Shown: in pieces, positions 45,758-54,602 of the stretch
Position numbering within the stretch: the first letter of the stretch is position 1
How the letters are laid out: every line of letters starts with the position of its first letter
Assembly: GCA_002482965.1 (NCBI GenBank)
Contig: DLGZ01000052.1
Coordinates: 58,817-122,816, forward strand
Length of the DNA: 64,000 nt
DNA from: Verrucomicrobiaceae bacterium UBA7681
GTDB taxonomy: Bacteria > Verrucomicrobiota > Verrucomicrobiia > Verrucomicrobiales > Verrucomicrobiaceae
Reading direction: 5' to 3'
Notes under the pieces: model-generated
The model's database searches: none
What the model was told of the DNA's origin: nothing
Seen by the model: only the letters and a program-made list of their open reading frames with translations
Position numbers and translations under genes: made by a program

Positions 45758-46147
45758 ATGAAACCACACTTCGTACCCGTCCTTGAAAAGCCCTGCCCGG
45801 TAAAATGGGAGTCCATGGTCGGCAGCGAAAAACGCCGCTACTGCGAGCACTGCCAGCTTCATGTGCACAATCTCTCCGCGATGACAACGAGCGAGCGCAA
45901 TGAGGTGCTGGCTCCTGGTTCTGAGCGCAAGTGCATCAGCTATCTCACATGTGCTGATGAGAGTGCTCCCGTGGGAAAGGCACGACTCAAGCTCCAGCCC
46001 TTCTCCAGACTGCCGCAATGGCTGGCTGCGCTCATTGCCATTTTCACCTCTTCTTGCACCCAGTATGAACGGCTTGGAGGCGTCCCACCTCCGCCTTTGG
46101 AAAACGAGCATTCAGCTAAAACCCCACCCGCCGACTCCGTCCAATAA
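45758..46147 (+). CDS. Small protein with Cx2C zinc-ribbon-like N-terminal domain
   Basis: A 129-residue protein. The N-terminal 65 residues contain PCPVKWESMVGSEKRRYCEHCQLHVHNLSAMTTSE and a late ERKCISY, a pattern resembling a small domain of Bacteroidetes and Planctomycetes (PCxxxWxxMxxxxxxRxCxxCxKxVxDxSxMT) that precedes secreted or membrane parts. A hydrophobic segment (about 84-100, LPQWLAALIAIFTSSC) and a Pro-rich tail follow. The four Cys and a His could bind zinc. The function is unknown. It lies between module B and its DUF1501 partner, 21 bases before the latter. Confidence 0.7.
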   Translation: MKPHFVPVLEKPCPVKWESMVGSEKRRYCEHCQLHVHNLSAMTTSERNEVLAPGSERKCISYLTCADESAPVGKARLKLQPFSRLPQWLAALIAIFTSSCTQYERLGGVPPPPLENEHSAKTPPADSVQ

Positions 46148-46167
46148 GTCAGACCAGTGACTCAAGC

Positions 46168-47589
46168 ATGAACACCCATCTTTCGCTGCTCAACCGCCGC
46201 ACCCTTCTCAACCGCTTCGGCATGGGCCTCGGCGGCATCGCTTTGAATGAGCTGCTGGCCCAAGGCTCAGAACCCGCAGACCATGGCGTCCTCGGCGGCA
46301 CTCACTTCGCTCCCAAGGCCAAGCGCATCATCTACCTCTTCATGTCGGGCGGCCCCTCCCACCTGGACCTGTTTGACTACAAGCCACTGCTCAATAAACG
46401 CAACGGCGAGCAACTCCCCGACTCCGTGCGCGGAACCCAGCGCCTCACCGGCATGTCCGGCAATCAGTCCTCCATCCCCATGGTCGGCTCCCCCTTCAAG
46501 TTCACGCAGCATGGTCAGGCCGGCGGCTGGTTCAGTGAACTGCTTCCGCACACCGCCAGCATCGCCGACGACATCTGCGTCGCGCGCTCCATGTTCACCG
46601 AGTCGATCAATCACGGCCCCGGCGTCACCTTTTTCCAAACAGGCTCCCAGATCGCAGGCCGCCCAAGTTTCGGCTCATGGCTCGGCTACGGACTCGGCGC
46701 AGATAACGCGAATCTGCCATCCTTCACCGTCCTCATCACCAAAGGCAAAGGCGGCCAGCCGCTCGGCTCGCACCTCTGGGGCAGCGGCTTCCTTCCCACC
46801 AAACATCAAGGCGTACTCTTCCGCGCCGCGAAGGACCCCGTTCTCTACCTCGGCAATCCCGCAGGCGTAAACGCCGACAGCCGCAGGCTCATGCTGGACC
46901 GCCTCAAAGAACTCCACGAGCACCAGTTCGCGGGCACGCCCGACACCGAAATCCAGAACCGCATCGACCACTACGAAATGGCCTTCCGCATGCAGACCAG
47001 CATCCCCGAAGTCACCGACCTCAGCGATGAACCACAGCACATCCTCGACAGCTACGGACCCGATGTGAAAACACCCGGCACCTTTGCCGCGAACTGCCTG
47101 CAGGCACGCCGCCTCGCCGAAAAAGGCGTGCGCTTCATCCAGCTCTACCATCAGGACTGGGACCATCACGGCGGCCTGCCTGGAGCACTGCCCAAACTTT
47201 GCAAAGAAACCGACCAACCCGCAGCCGCATTGATCAAGGATCTCAAACAGCGCGGCATGCTGGACGACACCCTCGTTGTCTGGGGCGGTGAGTTCGGCCG
47301 CACCGCATATTGCCAGGGAAAGATCAGCACCAACTTCGGTCGCGATCATCACCCGCGCTGCTTCAGCGCCTGGTTCGCCGGCGGCGGCATCAAGGCAGGC
47401 TCCGTCTATGGCGAAACCGACGACTTCGGCTACAACACCGTCAAAGACGGCCTCCACATCCACGACTTCCACGCCACGCTGATGCACCTGCTCGGCATCG
47501 ACCACGAACGCCTCACCTACAAATTCCAAGGCAGACGCTATCGCTTGACGGATGTGGCAGGCAAAGTCGCCAAGGGCCTCCTCGCCTGA
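46168..47589 (+). CDS. DUF1501 family exported protein (module B)
   Basis: A 473-residue DUF1501 protein, paralogous to the one in module A: N-terminal RR-like signal ([24 protein letters not shown]), [68 protein letters not shown] and [20 protein letters not shown]. The family belongs to the sulfatase/alkaline phosphatase-like fold with metal-binding His and Asp residues; the natural substrate is unknown. Unlike module A it is not directly abutting its DUF1549 partner but is separated by about 0.7 kb holding the repeat and a small gene. Confidence 0.92.
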   Translation: MNTHLSLLNRRTLLNRFGMGLGGIALNELLAQGSEPADHGVLGGTHFAPKAKRIIYLFMSGGPSHLDLFDYKPLLNKRNGEQLPDSVRGTQRLTGMSGNQSSIPMVGSPFKFTQHGQAGGWFSELLPHTASIADDICVARSMFTESINHGPGVTFFQTGSQIAGRPSFGSWLGYGLGADNANLPSFTVLITKGKGGQPLGSHLWGSGFLPTKHQGVLFRAAKDPVLYLGNPAGVNADSRRLMLDRLKELHEHQFAGTPDTEIQNRIDHYEMAFRMQTSIPEVTDLSDEPQHILDSYGPDVKTPGTFAANCLQARRLAEKGVRFIQLYHQDWDHHGGLPGALPKLCKETDQPAAALIKDLKQRGMLDDTLVVWGGEFGRTAYCQGKISTNFGRDHHPRCFSAWFAGGGIKAGSVYGETDDFGYNTVKDGLHIHDFHATLMHLLGIDHERLTYKFQGRRYRLTDVAGKVAKGLLA

Positions 47590-47632
47590 CGCTTGCTCTA
47601 TCCCAGAATGGGTGTTCATTGCCTCTACCAAA

Positions 47633-48235
47633 ATGAGCCAAGCCAGAACCGCCAAGCAGCACCGCAAAACCGCCGAGACCGACATTGAGATCGAACTCAA
47701 TGTCGACGGATCCGGCAAATCACAGATCGACACCGGAGTGCCGTTCTTTGACCACATGCTGACGCTGTTCACCAAGCACGGCCTCTTTGACCTCAAAGTG
47801 AAGTGCGTGGGCGATATCGAGGTGGACTATCACCACACCGTCGAAGACACCGGCATCGTGCTCGGCAACTGCTTCCGCGAAGCCCTCGGCACCAAGGCCG
47901 GCATCGTGCGCTACGGCTTCTTTCTCCTCCCCATGGACGAAACCCTCGCCGAAGTCGCGCTCGACCTCAGCGGCCGCTCATTCCTCAGCTATCACGCTCC
48001 CGAAAAGGTGGAAGCCATCGGCGGTGTGAACCGCTTCAGCTACCAGCTCGTCGAGGAATTCCTCCGCGCCTTCTCCTCCAGCCTGCTGGCGACTCTTCAC
48101 GTCGAAATCCGCCGTGGTCGCGATGCCCATCATATGGCTGAAGCCATTTTCAAAGGTCTCGCCCGCGCCCTGGATGCCGCCACCAAGCATGATCCCCGCG
48201 TCACCGGCATCCCCAGCACGAAGGACGTCCTGTGA
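47633..48235 (+). CDS. hisB: Imidazoleglycerol-phosphate dehydratase
   Basis: A 200-residue HisB, the sixth step of histidine biosynthesis (imidazoleglycerol phosphate to imidazole acetol phosphate). The two manganese-binding repeats are visible: [13 protein letters not shown] with [15 protein letters not shown], and later LRAFSSS with [19 protein letters not shown]. It is the monofunctional form; no phosphatase domain is fused. The start at 47633 was chosen because upstream residues overlap the DUF1501 gene without homology. Its stop overlaps the hisH start by one base. Confidence 0.95.
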   Translation: MSQARTAKQHRKTAETDIEIELNVDGSGKSQIDTGVPFFDHMLTLFTKHGLFDLKVKCVGDIEVDYHHTVEDTGIVLGNCFREALGTKAGIVRYGFFLLPMDETLAEVALDLSGRSFLSYHAPEKVEAIGGVNRFSYQLVEEFLRAFSSSLLATLHVEIRRGRDAHHMAEAIFKGLARALDAATKHDPRVTGIPSTKDVL

Positions 48236-48855
48236 TGAAACTCGGCGTGCTGGATTATGGCGCAGGGAATCTGCGCAGTGTGTTGAATGCCTTCGAAGCC
48301 ATCGGAGCGCATGCCAATCTCGTCACGAAGCCGGAAGACTTCGCCAATATCGACGTCCTCGTCTTTCCCGGTCAGGGTGCCTTTGGCGACTCCATCCGCA
48401 TCCTCAAGGAAACCGGCCTCTGGGAGCCCCTGCGCACCTGGCTGAAGGCCGAGAAGCCCTATCTCGGCATCTGCCTGGGCTACCAGCTCCTGTTTGAAAG
48501 CAGCGAAGAATCTCCCGGCGTGGAAGGTCTCTGCGTGGCCAAAGGTCTGGTACGCAAGTTCGACCCCACCAGCGGCCTCAAGATCCCCCACATGGGCTGG
48601 AACGTCGCCCAGTGGGCTCCAGAACAGTCTGCCGTGTGGTCCGGATTGCCGAATCCGACCTACGTCTACTTCGTGCACTCCTACTACCCGGATGTGCAGG
48701 ATGAATCCCTCGCCCTCTGCCGTACTGACTACGGCGTCAGCTTCATCAGCGGCATCGCCAAAAAGAACCTCGTGGCCGTGCAGTTCCACCCGGAGAAAAG
48801 CCAGGAGGCTGGTCTCACCCTGCTGCGCAATGCACTGAAGGTGCTGGAGCAGTAA
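48235..48855 (+). CDS. hisH: Imidazole glycerol phosphate synthase, glutamine amidotransferase subunit
   Basis: A 206-residue class I glutamine amidotransferase. It starts LGVLDYGAGNLRSVLNAFEAIG; the catalytic Cys is in GICLGYQLLF, and the His/Glu pair in QFHPEKS near residue 185. It supplies ammonia to HisF to form imidazole glycerol phosphate and AICAR. The ATG at 48235 overlaps the hisB stop (TGATG); a GTG one codon upstream is less likely. hisF is not present immediately downstream, so the his genes are split in this genome. Confidence 0.95.
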   Translation: MKLGVLDYGAGNLRSVLNAFEAIGAHANLVTKPEDFANIDVLVFPGQGAFGDSIRILKETGLWEPLRTWLKAEKPYLGICLGYQLLFESSEESPGVEGLCVAKGLVRKFDPTSGLKIPHMGWNVAQWAPEQSAVWSGLPNPTYVYFVHSYYPDVQDESLALCRTDYGVSFISGIAKKNLVAVQFHPEKSQEAGLTLLRNALKVLEQ

Positions 48856-48863
48856 GGCATTCG

Positions 48864-48950
48864 TTGGCCGCAAAAAGACGCAAGAATTCGCAAAAACAGA
48901 TCTGATCTTGATCAGTTTTTTTGTGCCTTTTTGTGGCTCTTTGCGGCCAA
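48864..48950. repeat. Large imperfect inverted repeat between hisH and ybeY, including a terminator
   Basis: Perfect 11-bp outer arms (TTGGCCGCAAA at 48864 and TTTGCGGCCAA ending 48950) enclose A-rich and T-rich partly complementary halves and an inner hairpin CTGAT-CTTG-ATCAG (48902-48915) followed by seven T. The inner part is a credible terminator for hisH. The right arm lies within the 3' end of ybeY and encodes its last residues, so the element has contributed coding sequence. Confidence 0.75.
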
Positions 48951-49376
48951 TGCTTCCTTCAAAATAGCCTCCTGCCGCTGCGCCATCTCACGCGCTTCTT
49001 CAGGCTCGTGATCATCCCACCCAGCGAGGTGCATGAGGCCGTGGACGAGGTAGAGGGCGACTTCGTGGTCGAGGGATTGACCATGTTCGGTGCCCTGGCG
49101 CAGCGCGGTGTCGGCGCTGATGAGGATCTCACCGTGGTGGAAGGTGATGACGTCCGTAGGTGTAGGATCGTCGAGGAAATCGGCGTGCACGCGGGCGATG
49201 TCGGCGTCATCAACGATGGTGATTTCAATCTCAGGCAGCGAGGCGAGCGGAGCGTCTGGAGACTTGAGGGCGGCGAGGCACCCGGGCAGCGCGGCTTTGC
49301 CGATGCGCCGCAGCCATGGCAGCGGGATGGCGTGCACTTTCTGCCGGTTGTAAATGCGAAGCTTCGGCAGCGGCAT
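48912..49376 (-). CDS. ybeY: rRNA maturation endonuclease YbeY
   Basis: A 154-residue YbeY/UPF0054 metalloprotein involved in 16S rRNA 3' processing and ribosome quality control. The metal motif is HGLMHLAGWDDH (His112, His116, His123), which has one residue more between the second and third His than the common HGxLHLxGYDH. DVITFHHGEILIS is the other conserved block. The C-terminal KSHKKAQKN comes from the repeat described at 48864-48950. It begins at the TGATG overlap with the upstream HD-family gene, in the classic phoH-pgpH-ybeY order. Confidence 0.93.
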   Translation of the reverse strand: MPLPKLRIYNRQKVHAIPLPWLRRIGKAALPGCLAALKSPDAPLASLPEIEITIVDDADIARVHADFLDDPTPTDVITFHHGEILISADTALRQGTEHGQSLDHEVALYLVHGLMHLAGWDDHEPEEAREMAQRQEAILKEALAAKSHKKAQKN

Positions 49377-51094
49377 CAGGCGGCGGAGGCAGGTGGCGAT
49401 TTGCGGCTGCGGCTCTTCTTGACGGCCGCCTCGGCGGCGGGACCCGAAAAGGAGGCCTCGACGATTTTTTCCGATGCAGAGGCGGCGCTCGCCTCATCGC
49501 CCAGGAGCACGGGCCGGGTTTCATCCCGCACGGGAGCATGATGCACGGGCTTGGACTCCACGGCCTTCTGATACTTGATGCGGCCATGCATCATGCTGAG
49601 CAGGGTCTTGGCAAAGCTGGCCTTGATCTTGGCAAGTTCGGCGATGGTGAGATCACATTCATCCAGCTGGCCGTCCATCATGCGTGCCTGCACGATGTCT
49701 TTGATCATGGTCTCAATGCGTGAGGCATTGGGTTTGTCGAGTGTTCGAGAGGCGCTCTCAACGGCATCTGCAAGGGAGATGATGGCAGACTCCTTGAACT
49801 GTGGTCGCGGGCCCGGGTAGCGGAAGGTTTCTTCGCTGACCTGCGGTACATCATCCTCCTTGGCCTTGGCCTGCTTCACCTGCCGCTCCACCTCGGCTTT
49901 CTGATCAAGCGCCTGACGATAGAAATACCAGGCCAGCGAATTGCCATGATGCTGCTCAATGACGTCGATGATGCGTGAGTTGAGGTTGTGCTTGATGGCC
50001 AGATCGACGCCGTCTTTGACGTGCGCGATGATGACCAGCGCGCTCATGCGCGGGGTGAGGTCCTCATGCGGATTGGCCGATGGGTCCATGTTCTCGATGA
50101 AGTACTCCGGCTTGCTGAGCTTGCCGATGTCATGGAAGTAGGCGCACACACGGCACATGCTGGCGCTGGCGGCGATGTTTTCGGCAGCAGCCTCAGCGAG
50201 GTTCGCGACGACGAGGCTGTGATGGTAGGTGCCGGGCGCCTCGATGCTGAGACGGCGCATGAGCGGGTGGTTCAAATCTCCGAGTTCCAGCCAAGACACA
50301 TCCGTGGTGACGCCGAAGACGCTTTCCAGCACCGGCAGCAAGCCGCCCACGGCCATGCCGGTGACGATGCCGATAAGCAGCGGCAGGCCGACCATGCGGC
50401 CGATTTTTTCTTCCATGATGACTCCAGCCGCTTCATGCAGCAGCAGCGAGTAGGCCATGGCCACGAGTCCGACGTAGAGCCCCGCCATGAAAAGCCGGTT
50501 GCGGCGGCGGACACGCTTCGTGAGCAGCACACCCGTGAAGCCGAGCAGAGCCGAGGTGGCCATGTATGTGGGCGCAGAAATGGAAATGCAGACCATCACA
50601 CCGAACAGGGTGGCGTAGATCGCCCCAAACAGGCCGATGCGCCGTCCCAGAATCACGGACAGCACCACCGGGCCAAAGGCATGCGGCAGCACGATGGCCT
50701 TGAGCGTCTTGCCCCAGCTCTGGCTGAAGGATAGATCCAGCATCAGCACCACGAGGGCGAGGTGAGTAAAAATGGTGCCCAGCACAAGCAGGAGCACGCC
50801 GTTGTCACAGACTTCCTGCCGGAGCACCACGCGCTCATGCACCACCATGGCAAAACCAATGGCCGCAGCATACAGAATGTGCAGGAAAGTGACGGCGGGC
50901 AGTCCTGCCTCCACCTGGGTGCCTAGCCGCATCAGGATGCCAAGGCCAATGAAAAACAGGACATAGGCGCCGACCGTCCCTGCCGGATGCGTGCGCATCT
51001 CGTCAAGCAAGTCCCCTTCCTGGTGCTTTCGGCGGGTTTTACCGCAGGAAAGCCCTTCGCGTTGCAAGCGGGCACGACGAATGGACTCAAACAT
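49376..51094 (-). CDS. PgpH-like HD-domain phosphohydrolase lacking the extracellular HDED domain
   Basis: A 572-residue membrane protein. Seven to eight transmembrane helices (about residues 37-255) precede an HD phosphohydrolase domain with PGTYHHSLVVANLAEAAAE, CAYFHDIGKLSKPEYF and IIDVIEQHHG, the metal-binding pattern of PgpH-type c-di-AMP phosphodiesterases. In typical PgpH a domain of over 200 residues (7TMR-HDED) lies between the first two helices; here only about ten residues (GTQVEAGLP) are present. The C-terminal 60 residues are Ala/Ser/Lys-rich and probably disordered. It is operonic with phoH and ybeY. A c-di-AMP substrate is inferred from the family. Confidence 0.85.
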   Translation of the reverse strand: MFESIRRARLQREGLSCGKTRRKHQEGDLLDEMRTHPAGTVGAYVLFFIGLGILMRLGTQVEAGLPAVTFLHILYAAAIGFAMVVHERVVLRQEVCDNGVLLLVLGTIFTHLALVVLMLDLSFSQSWGKTLKAIVLPHAFGPVVLSVILGRRIGLFGAIYATLFGVMVCISISAPTYMATSALLGFTGVLLTKRVRRRNRLFMAGLYVGLVAMAYSLLLHEAAGVIMEEKIGRMVGLPLLIGIVTGMAVGGLLPVLESVFGVTTDVSWLELGDLNHPLMRRLSIEAPGTYHHSLVVANLAEAAAENIAASASMCRVCAYFHDIGKLSKPEYFIENMDPSANPHEDLTPRMSALVIIAHVKDGVDLAIKHNLNSRIIDVIEQHHGNSLAWYFYRQALDQKAEVERQVKQAKAKEDDVPQVSEETFRYPGPRPQFKESAIISLADAVESASRTLDKPNASRIETMIKDIVQARMMDGQLDECDLTIAELAKIKASFAKTLLSMMHGRIKYQKAVESKPVHHAPVRDETRPVLLGDEASAASASEKIVEASFSGPAAEAAVKKSRSRKSPPASAA

Positions 51095-51129
51095 GTGTTA
51101 AAAAATTGGGGAGAGTGACTATGAGACTA

Positions 51130-52155
51130 TCATAGATCGGGGTTTGGACAAGATTCTTTCCCCTCGCCCTCATCCTTTTTGAGCCATTGTGTCTCATTTT
51201 TACGACTACGCCCAGATTGATAGGCCTCAATGATACGCTGAACGACCGGCAAACGAACAATGTCTTTCGGGGCAAAGGCCACGAAACGGACGCCTTCGAC
51301 ATCCTGCAGCAGCTCGACCGCCTCCTTTAAACCCGACTTTACATGGCGACGCAGGTCGATCTGGGAAGGGTCTCCTGTGACTACGCAGCGCGCGCCATCT
51401 CCCAGGCGGGTCAGGAACATCAGCATCTGCTCAGTGGTCGTGTTCTGCGCCTCATCGAGGATGATGAAGGCGTTCTTCAGCGTTCGCCCGCGCATGTAGG
51501 CCAGCGGGGCGATCTCAATGCTGCCGCGTTCGATGAGGCGCTCTGCCTCTTCCGGCTCCAGCATGTCATAGAGCGCGTCATACAAGGGACGCAGGTAGGG
51601 GAAAATCTTCTCCTTCAAATCTCCCGGCAAAAAGCCCAGCGCTTCGCCAGCCTCAACGGCAGGACGAGTGAGCACCAGCCGCTGCACGACTTTTTCTTTG
51701 AGGTAATGCAAGCCCTGCGCCATCGCGAGATAGGTCTTGCCAGTGCCCGCAGGCCCCACGCCGAAGACGACCTCGGATTCTCGCATGGCCTGGACATAGG
51801 CGATCTGCCCACGCGTCTTGGCCAGCACAGGAGAGCGCTTGCCTGAGCCGAGCAGCTTGAGGTGCATGATCGCATCCGCGGGAGCATCACCGGCCTCGCG
51901 CTGGACGCTGTCAATCACCAGACGCACCATGGCAAAGGACACATCGCCACCGTTGCGCCGTACTTTTTCGAGCTGGGTGAAAACTTCACGAGCCGCAGAG
52001 AGCTTGTCCACCTCCCCTTCCAGCCGCACCCAGCCTTCGCGGCTGGTCACATTCACGCCAAACGATTCCCCAATCAGCCGCAGACTGCCGAGGTCATTGC
52101 CGATCAGCTTTTGGAGGAACTGCGGCGTCTCGTATGTGAGCGTTTCGACAGGCAT
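51130..52155 (-). CDS. PhoH family ATPase
   Basis: A 341-residue PhoH/YbeZ protein: a small N-terminal KH-like region (LIGNDLGSLRLIGESFGVNV), then a P-loop ATPase with Walker A GPAGTGKTYLAM, LTRPAVEAGEALGFLPGDLKEK, Walker B FIILDEAQNTT, and TGDPSQIDL near residue 265. YbeZ-type PhoH partners YbeY in ribosome and RNA metabolism. The C-terminal 25 residues are charged and poorly conserved. It is 35 bases before the PgpH-like gene, and its start overlaps the stop of a small exported protein gene (TGATG). Confidence 0.93.
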   Translation of the reverse strand: MPVETLTYETPQFLQKLIGNDLGSLRLIGESFGVNVTSREGWVRLEGEVDKLSAAREVFTQLEKVRRNGGDVSFAMVRLVIDSVQREAGDAPADAIMHLKLLGSGKRSPVLAKTRGQIAYVQAMRESEVVFGVGPAGTGKTYLAMAQGLHYLKEKVVQRLVLTRPAVEAGEALGFLPGDLKEKIFPYLRPLYDALYDMLEPEEAERLIERGSIEIAPLAYMRGRTLKNAFIILDEAQNTTTEQMLMFLTRLGDGARCVVTGDPSQIDLRRHVKSGLKEAVELLQDVEGVRFVAFAPKDIVRLPVVQRIIEAYQSGRSRKNETQWLKKDEGEGKESCPNPDL

Positions 52156-52598
52156 CAGCGGTAGCCATAGGCCAGCGCCCAGAGCACGCCGACATCCGTC
52201 TTCGATTTCAGCTCGAAGACGATCTTGTAAGTGCCGGTCTTCGGCGGATTGACACGCACGCTCATGAAAAACTTGTCCGACTTGGAGTCGATCTGCACCG
52301 GCTGGTTCTTCTCATCGTAAACCTTCATGTCGAGCGTGACCCCTTCCTGACTCGTGCCGAGCCAGAAGGCGTATTCGTTGCCCTTGAAAAGCTGGTGGGT
52401 GATCTGGAGTTTCTGCCCGCTTTTCACCTCGCCATTCCAATAGTCCTCACGCACGATGAACCCCTTCTCCACGAAGGGAGTGGCGGCTTCCATGGCAAAG
52501 TCATGGGACTCGTCCACCGTCGCGTACACGAGCGTCGCGCCAAACATCAGTACACACGCACCCGCGAGAGCCTGCAAACGGGACCAAGGTCGATTCAT
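52155..52598 (-). CDS. Small exported protein, function unknown
   Basis: A 147-residue protein with a signal peptide (MNRPWSRLQALAGACVLMFGATLVYA). The mature part is mainly beta-structured: KLQITHQLFKGNEYAFWLGTSQEGVTLDMKVYDEKNQP and KTGTYKIVFELKSKTDVGVLWALAYGYR resemble PPC-like or C2-like sandwich domains. Several upstream Met and GTG codons (to 52643) are open, but the signal peptide argues for 52598. It begins 48 bases after the next upstream gene and overlaps phoH by one base, so it is probably part of the same transcript. I do not recognise a family. Confidence 0.7.
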   Translation of the reverse strand: MNRPWSRLQALAGACVLMFGATLVYATVDESHDFAMEAATPFVEKGFIVREDYWNGEVKSGQKLQITHQLFKGNEYAFWLGTSQEGVTLDMKVYDEKNQPVQIDSKSDKFFMSVRVNPPKTGTYKIVFELKSKTDVGVLWALAYGYR

Positions 52599-52646
52599 TG
52601 TTGGGATTTTTTCCATGGAGGAGATCATGCGCGTAAAGTTCACCGA

Positions 52647-53471
52647 TTACTTCTTCGCCAGAATTTCGGTCAGCAGGCCGTCGCAGGTCTTGCCAATATC
52701 CGAGACCGCATCTTTTGAGAAACCATCCACTGCGCCTTCCATCTGCTGCAGCACGGAGGCGAGTCCCTTTTGAATCGATCTCACCACATCTTGGTCGCGG
52801 GTGCTGCCGGGCATCTTGGCGATGCTGCTCACGAAATGTTCCACCAGCATCGGCTGGTTCAGCAGTTCCGCACGGTCGGCTGAAAAACTCTTCTTCACCA
52901 CCGAGGTCACGGAGGCCGTGCCGCGCAGCCAGCCGCCAAGGCTGACGCACTGCGAAAGATCCAAGTCCTTCATCTGCTCCATCGTGTCGCGCACGGTCTT
53001 CTGCGTCTGGTCAAACTCCCTGCGGATGGCGCTCCAGTTGCCTTTGTCCGCCGCATCCAGAATGGCCTGGGCGTGTGGCAGCACGGATTTGCTGAGGCCG
53101 AGGCTCTTGGAAAGGGAGATGACGTCATGGCCGATGTCCTTCACCGCTTCTTTGTCCTGGGCCTGCACGGCCACAAAGCCTTCCGCCACGGTGTAGCCAA
53201 AGAGGAGGGAGAGCTTCGTGCGATCGCTCGTGTTGGGGATGTCCTGCTTGCGCAGTTCCGCATTCCAGTTCGGTTCGCCGAGCTTGTCGAGCACTGAAAA
53301 AACTTCGCTCGGCACGGGCACGATCACGTCATCCACGACCTTGCCTGGAAAAGCGAGCGGGTCGAAATCTTCGACCCCTTTGGTGCCTTGAGGGGCAGCG
53401 GCGAGCGACAGACTGCCGGCCACAAGCAAAGCGGCTGTCAGGGTGGGGCGAATGAACTGGGAGCGTTTCAT
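52647..53471 (-). CDS. Exported helical protein, function unknown
   Basis: A 274-residue protein with a signal peptide (about 1-25, TAALLVAGSLSLAAA) and a mature part that is almost entirely helical, with VVDDVIVPVPSEVFSVLDKLGEPNW near the start and many amphipathic helices after residue 100. It was not matched to a named family. The segment DRTKLSLLFGYTVAEGFVAVQAQDKEAVKDIG recalls planctomycete and verrucomicrobial exported proteins of unknown role. It is the first gene of the minus-strand series that continues with phoH, pgpH-like and ybeY. Confidence 0.7.
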   Translation of the reverse strand: MKRSQFIRPTLTAALLVAGSLSLAAAPQGTKGVEDFDPLAFPGKVVDDVIVPVPSEVFSVLDKLGEPNWNAELRKQDIPNTSDRTKLSLLFGYTVAEGFVAVQAQDKEAVKDIGHDVISLSKSLGLSKSVLPHAQAILDAADKGNWSAIRREFDQTQKTVRDTMEQMKDLDLSQCVSLGGWLRGTASVTSVVKKSFSADRAELLNQPMLVEHFVSSIAKMPGSTRDQDVVRSIQKGLASVLQQMEGAVDGFSKDAVSDIGKTCDGLLTEILAKK

Positions 53472-53620
53472 GACAAAAAGTAACCAAAGGGGGTAAGATC
53501 TCAGATCGAGTTAAGACAACTCAACCGCATAACCCCTAAATCGCAACTGGTTTGACCGCCAGCGCTAACTAAGTGAGCAGTCAGTGACAAAAAATGCCCT
53601 GCCACCCCAAACTTGGCCGG

Positions 53621-53962
53621 TCATTTTCTGACCATCACTAAAACCGTGGCTGCACGCACTTCGGAAGCCAGCGCTTCCATATCGGTGCCGACAGTCCCTT
53701 TTGTCGAAGCAGCGGAGGAAAAGGAAGGAATGCCTTTGAGAAGGACTGCGGCCACCCGCGATTTGATGGCGTAGGTCACATTTTCCCGCCCCTTGAGTAC
53801 AGCAGCCACGATGCCTACAACCATGCCTGTTTTGACATCAACCAACGGACCACCCGAGTTTCCAGGCTGAGCAGGAACGGTGATTTGATAATGCTCAGGA
53901 TCATCGCGAAGGCCGCTCAAACTGCTGATACTGAGGGCCAGCGCTTCGCAGCACAGGGGGCG
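53621..53962 (-). pseudogene. 5'-truncated S1C trypsin-like protease remnant
   Basis: The frame is open from a TAG at 53963-53965 to the stop codon and encodes 113 residues, matching only the C-terminal half of a Deg/trypsin-like protease: ISSLSGLRDDPEHYQITVPAQPGNSGGPLVD, with catalytic Ser in GNSGGP, then GMVVGIVAAVLKGRENVTYAIKS. The catalytic His and Asp half is absent and no start codon with a proper context precedes it; the next upstream sequence is a different gene. It is therefore a relic or, less likely, the end of a displaced gene. Confidence 0.75.
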
Positions 53963-54032
53963 CTAGATGCCGCGCCTGAACCACAGGAGTGTGTTTGGCG
54001 TCGCAGACATTGCAACGCCCACAGCCCCCTCC

Positions 54033-54584
54033 CTACCCCATCCTCGGCAGCACCTCGACCACATCCGCGAGCACGCGACCGCAGCCGTGTCGCAACTCAT
54101 TGCAGCGGCCGAAGAGCATCTGCCCGCTCGTTGCACCAAGGAGGTCAGCGAGGCGTTGATCCACCGAAATGCGGAAATAACCGCGCGGATGGCTGGAGTG
54201 CGGGACTTGGTAGCGTTCCAGGATGGCACCGAAGGGGACGAGGCCTTCGAGGACGAGTTTTTGCGCCTCCTCAGGCAGGATGTCGAGATGGATGCCGATG
54301 GCACCAAACTCGACGGGCATGCCGTCGGTGTGCCGGTGCAGCACGGAGGCGCGCACGAGGTAGTTGCCGATGCGGGCATGGGCGGCGACGTCGAGATCGA
54401 TCTCGCTGGCGTGGAACTCCCGCAGGTGGGGCGTCATGTCCTTGTCATGCACCAGCAGGAAGCGCTCCTGCTCGGCCAGTTCCTGGGGCTGCACAAAGGT
54501 GACGCGCGGGCGCACGCTGCCGATGCCGTAGAAGAAAATCAAGGGTGCCAGGATGTCTTCGTCCTGCCGGGGTGCCTCATTCAT
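54033..54584 (-). CDS. Chorismate lyase-like (DUF98/UbiC superfamily) protein
   Basis: A 183-residue protein with the layout of chorismate pyruvate-lyase-type proteins: a central strand pair ARIGNYLVRASVLHRH (candidate for the conserved substrate-binding Arg), MPVEFGAIGIHLDILPEEAQKLVLEGLVPFGAILERYQVPHSS, and a C-terminus FGRCNELRHGCGRVLADVVEVLP with the conserved Glu of the pocket. Chorismate lyase releases pyruvate to form 4-hydroxybenzoate. The match is motif-level and the exact product is uncertain. It follows the HemN-like gene by 18 bases on the same strand. Confidence 0.62.
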   Translation of the reverse strand: MNEAPRQDEDILAPLIFFYGIGSVRPRVTFVQPQELAEQERFLLVHDKDMTPHLREFHASEIDLDVAAHARIGNYLVRASVLHRHTDGMPVEFGAIGIHLDILPEEAQKLVLEGLVPFGAILERYQVPHSSHPRGYFRISVDQRLADLLGATSGQMLFGRCNELRHGCGRVLADVVEVLPRMG

Positions 54585-54602
54585 CGCCGTCTTCGTTGGG
54601 CT

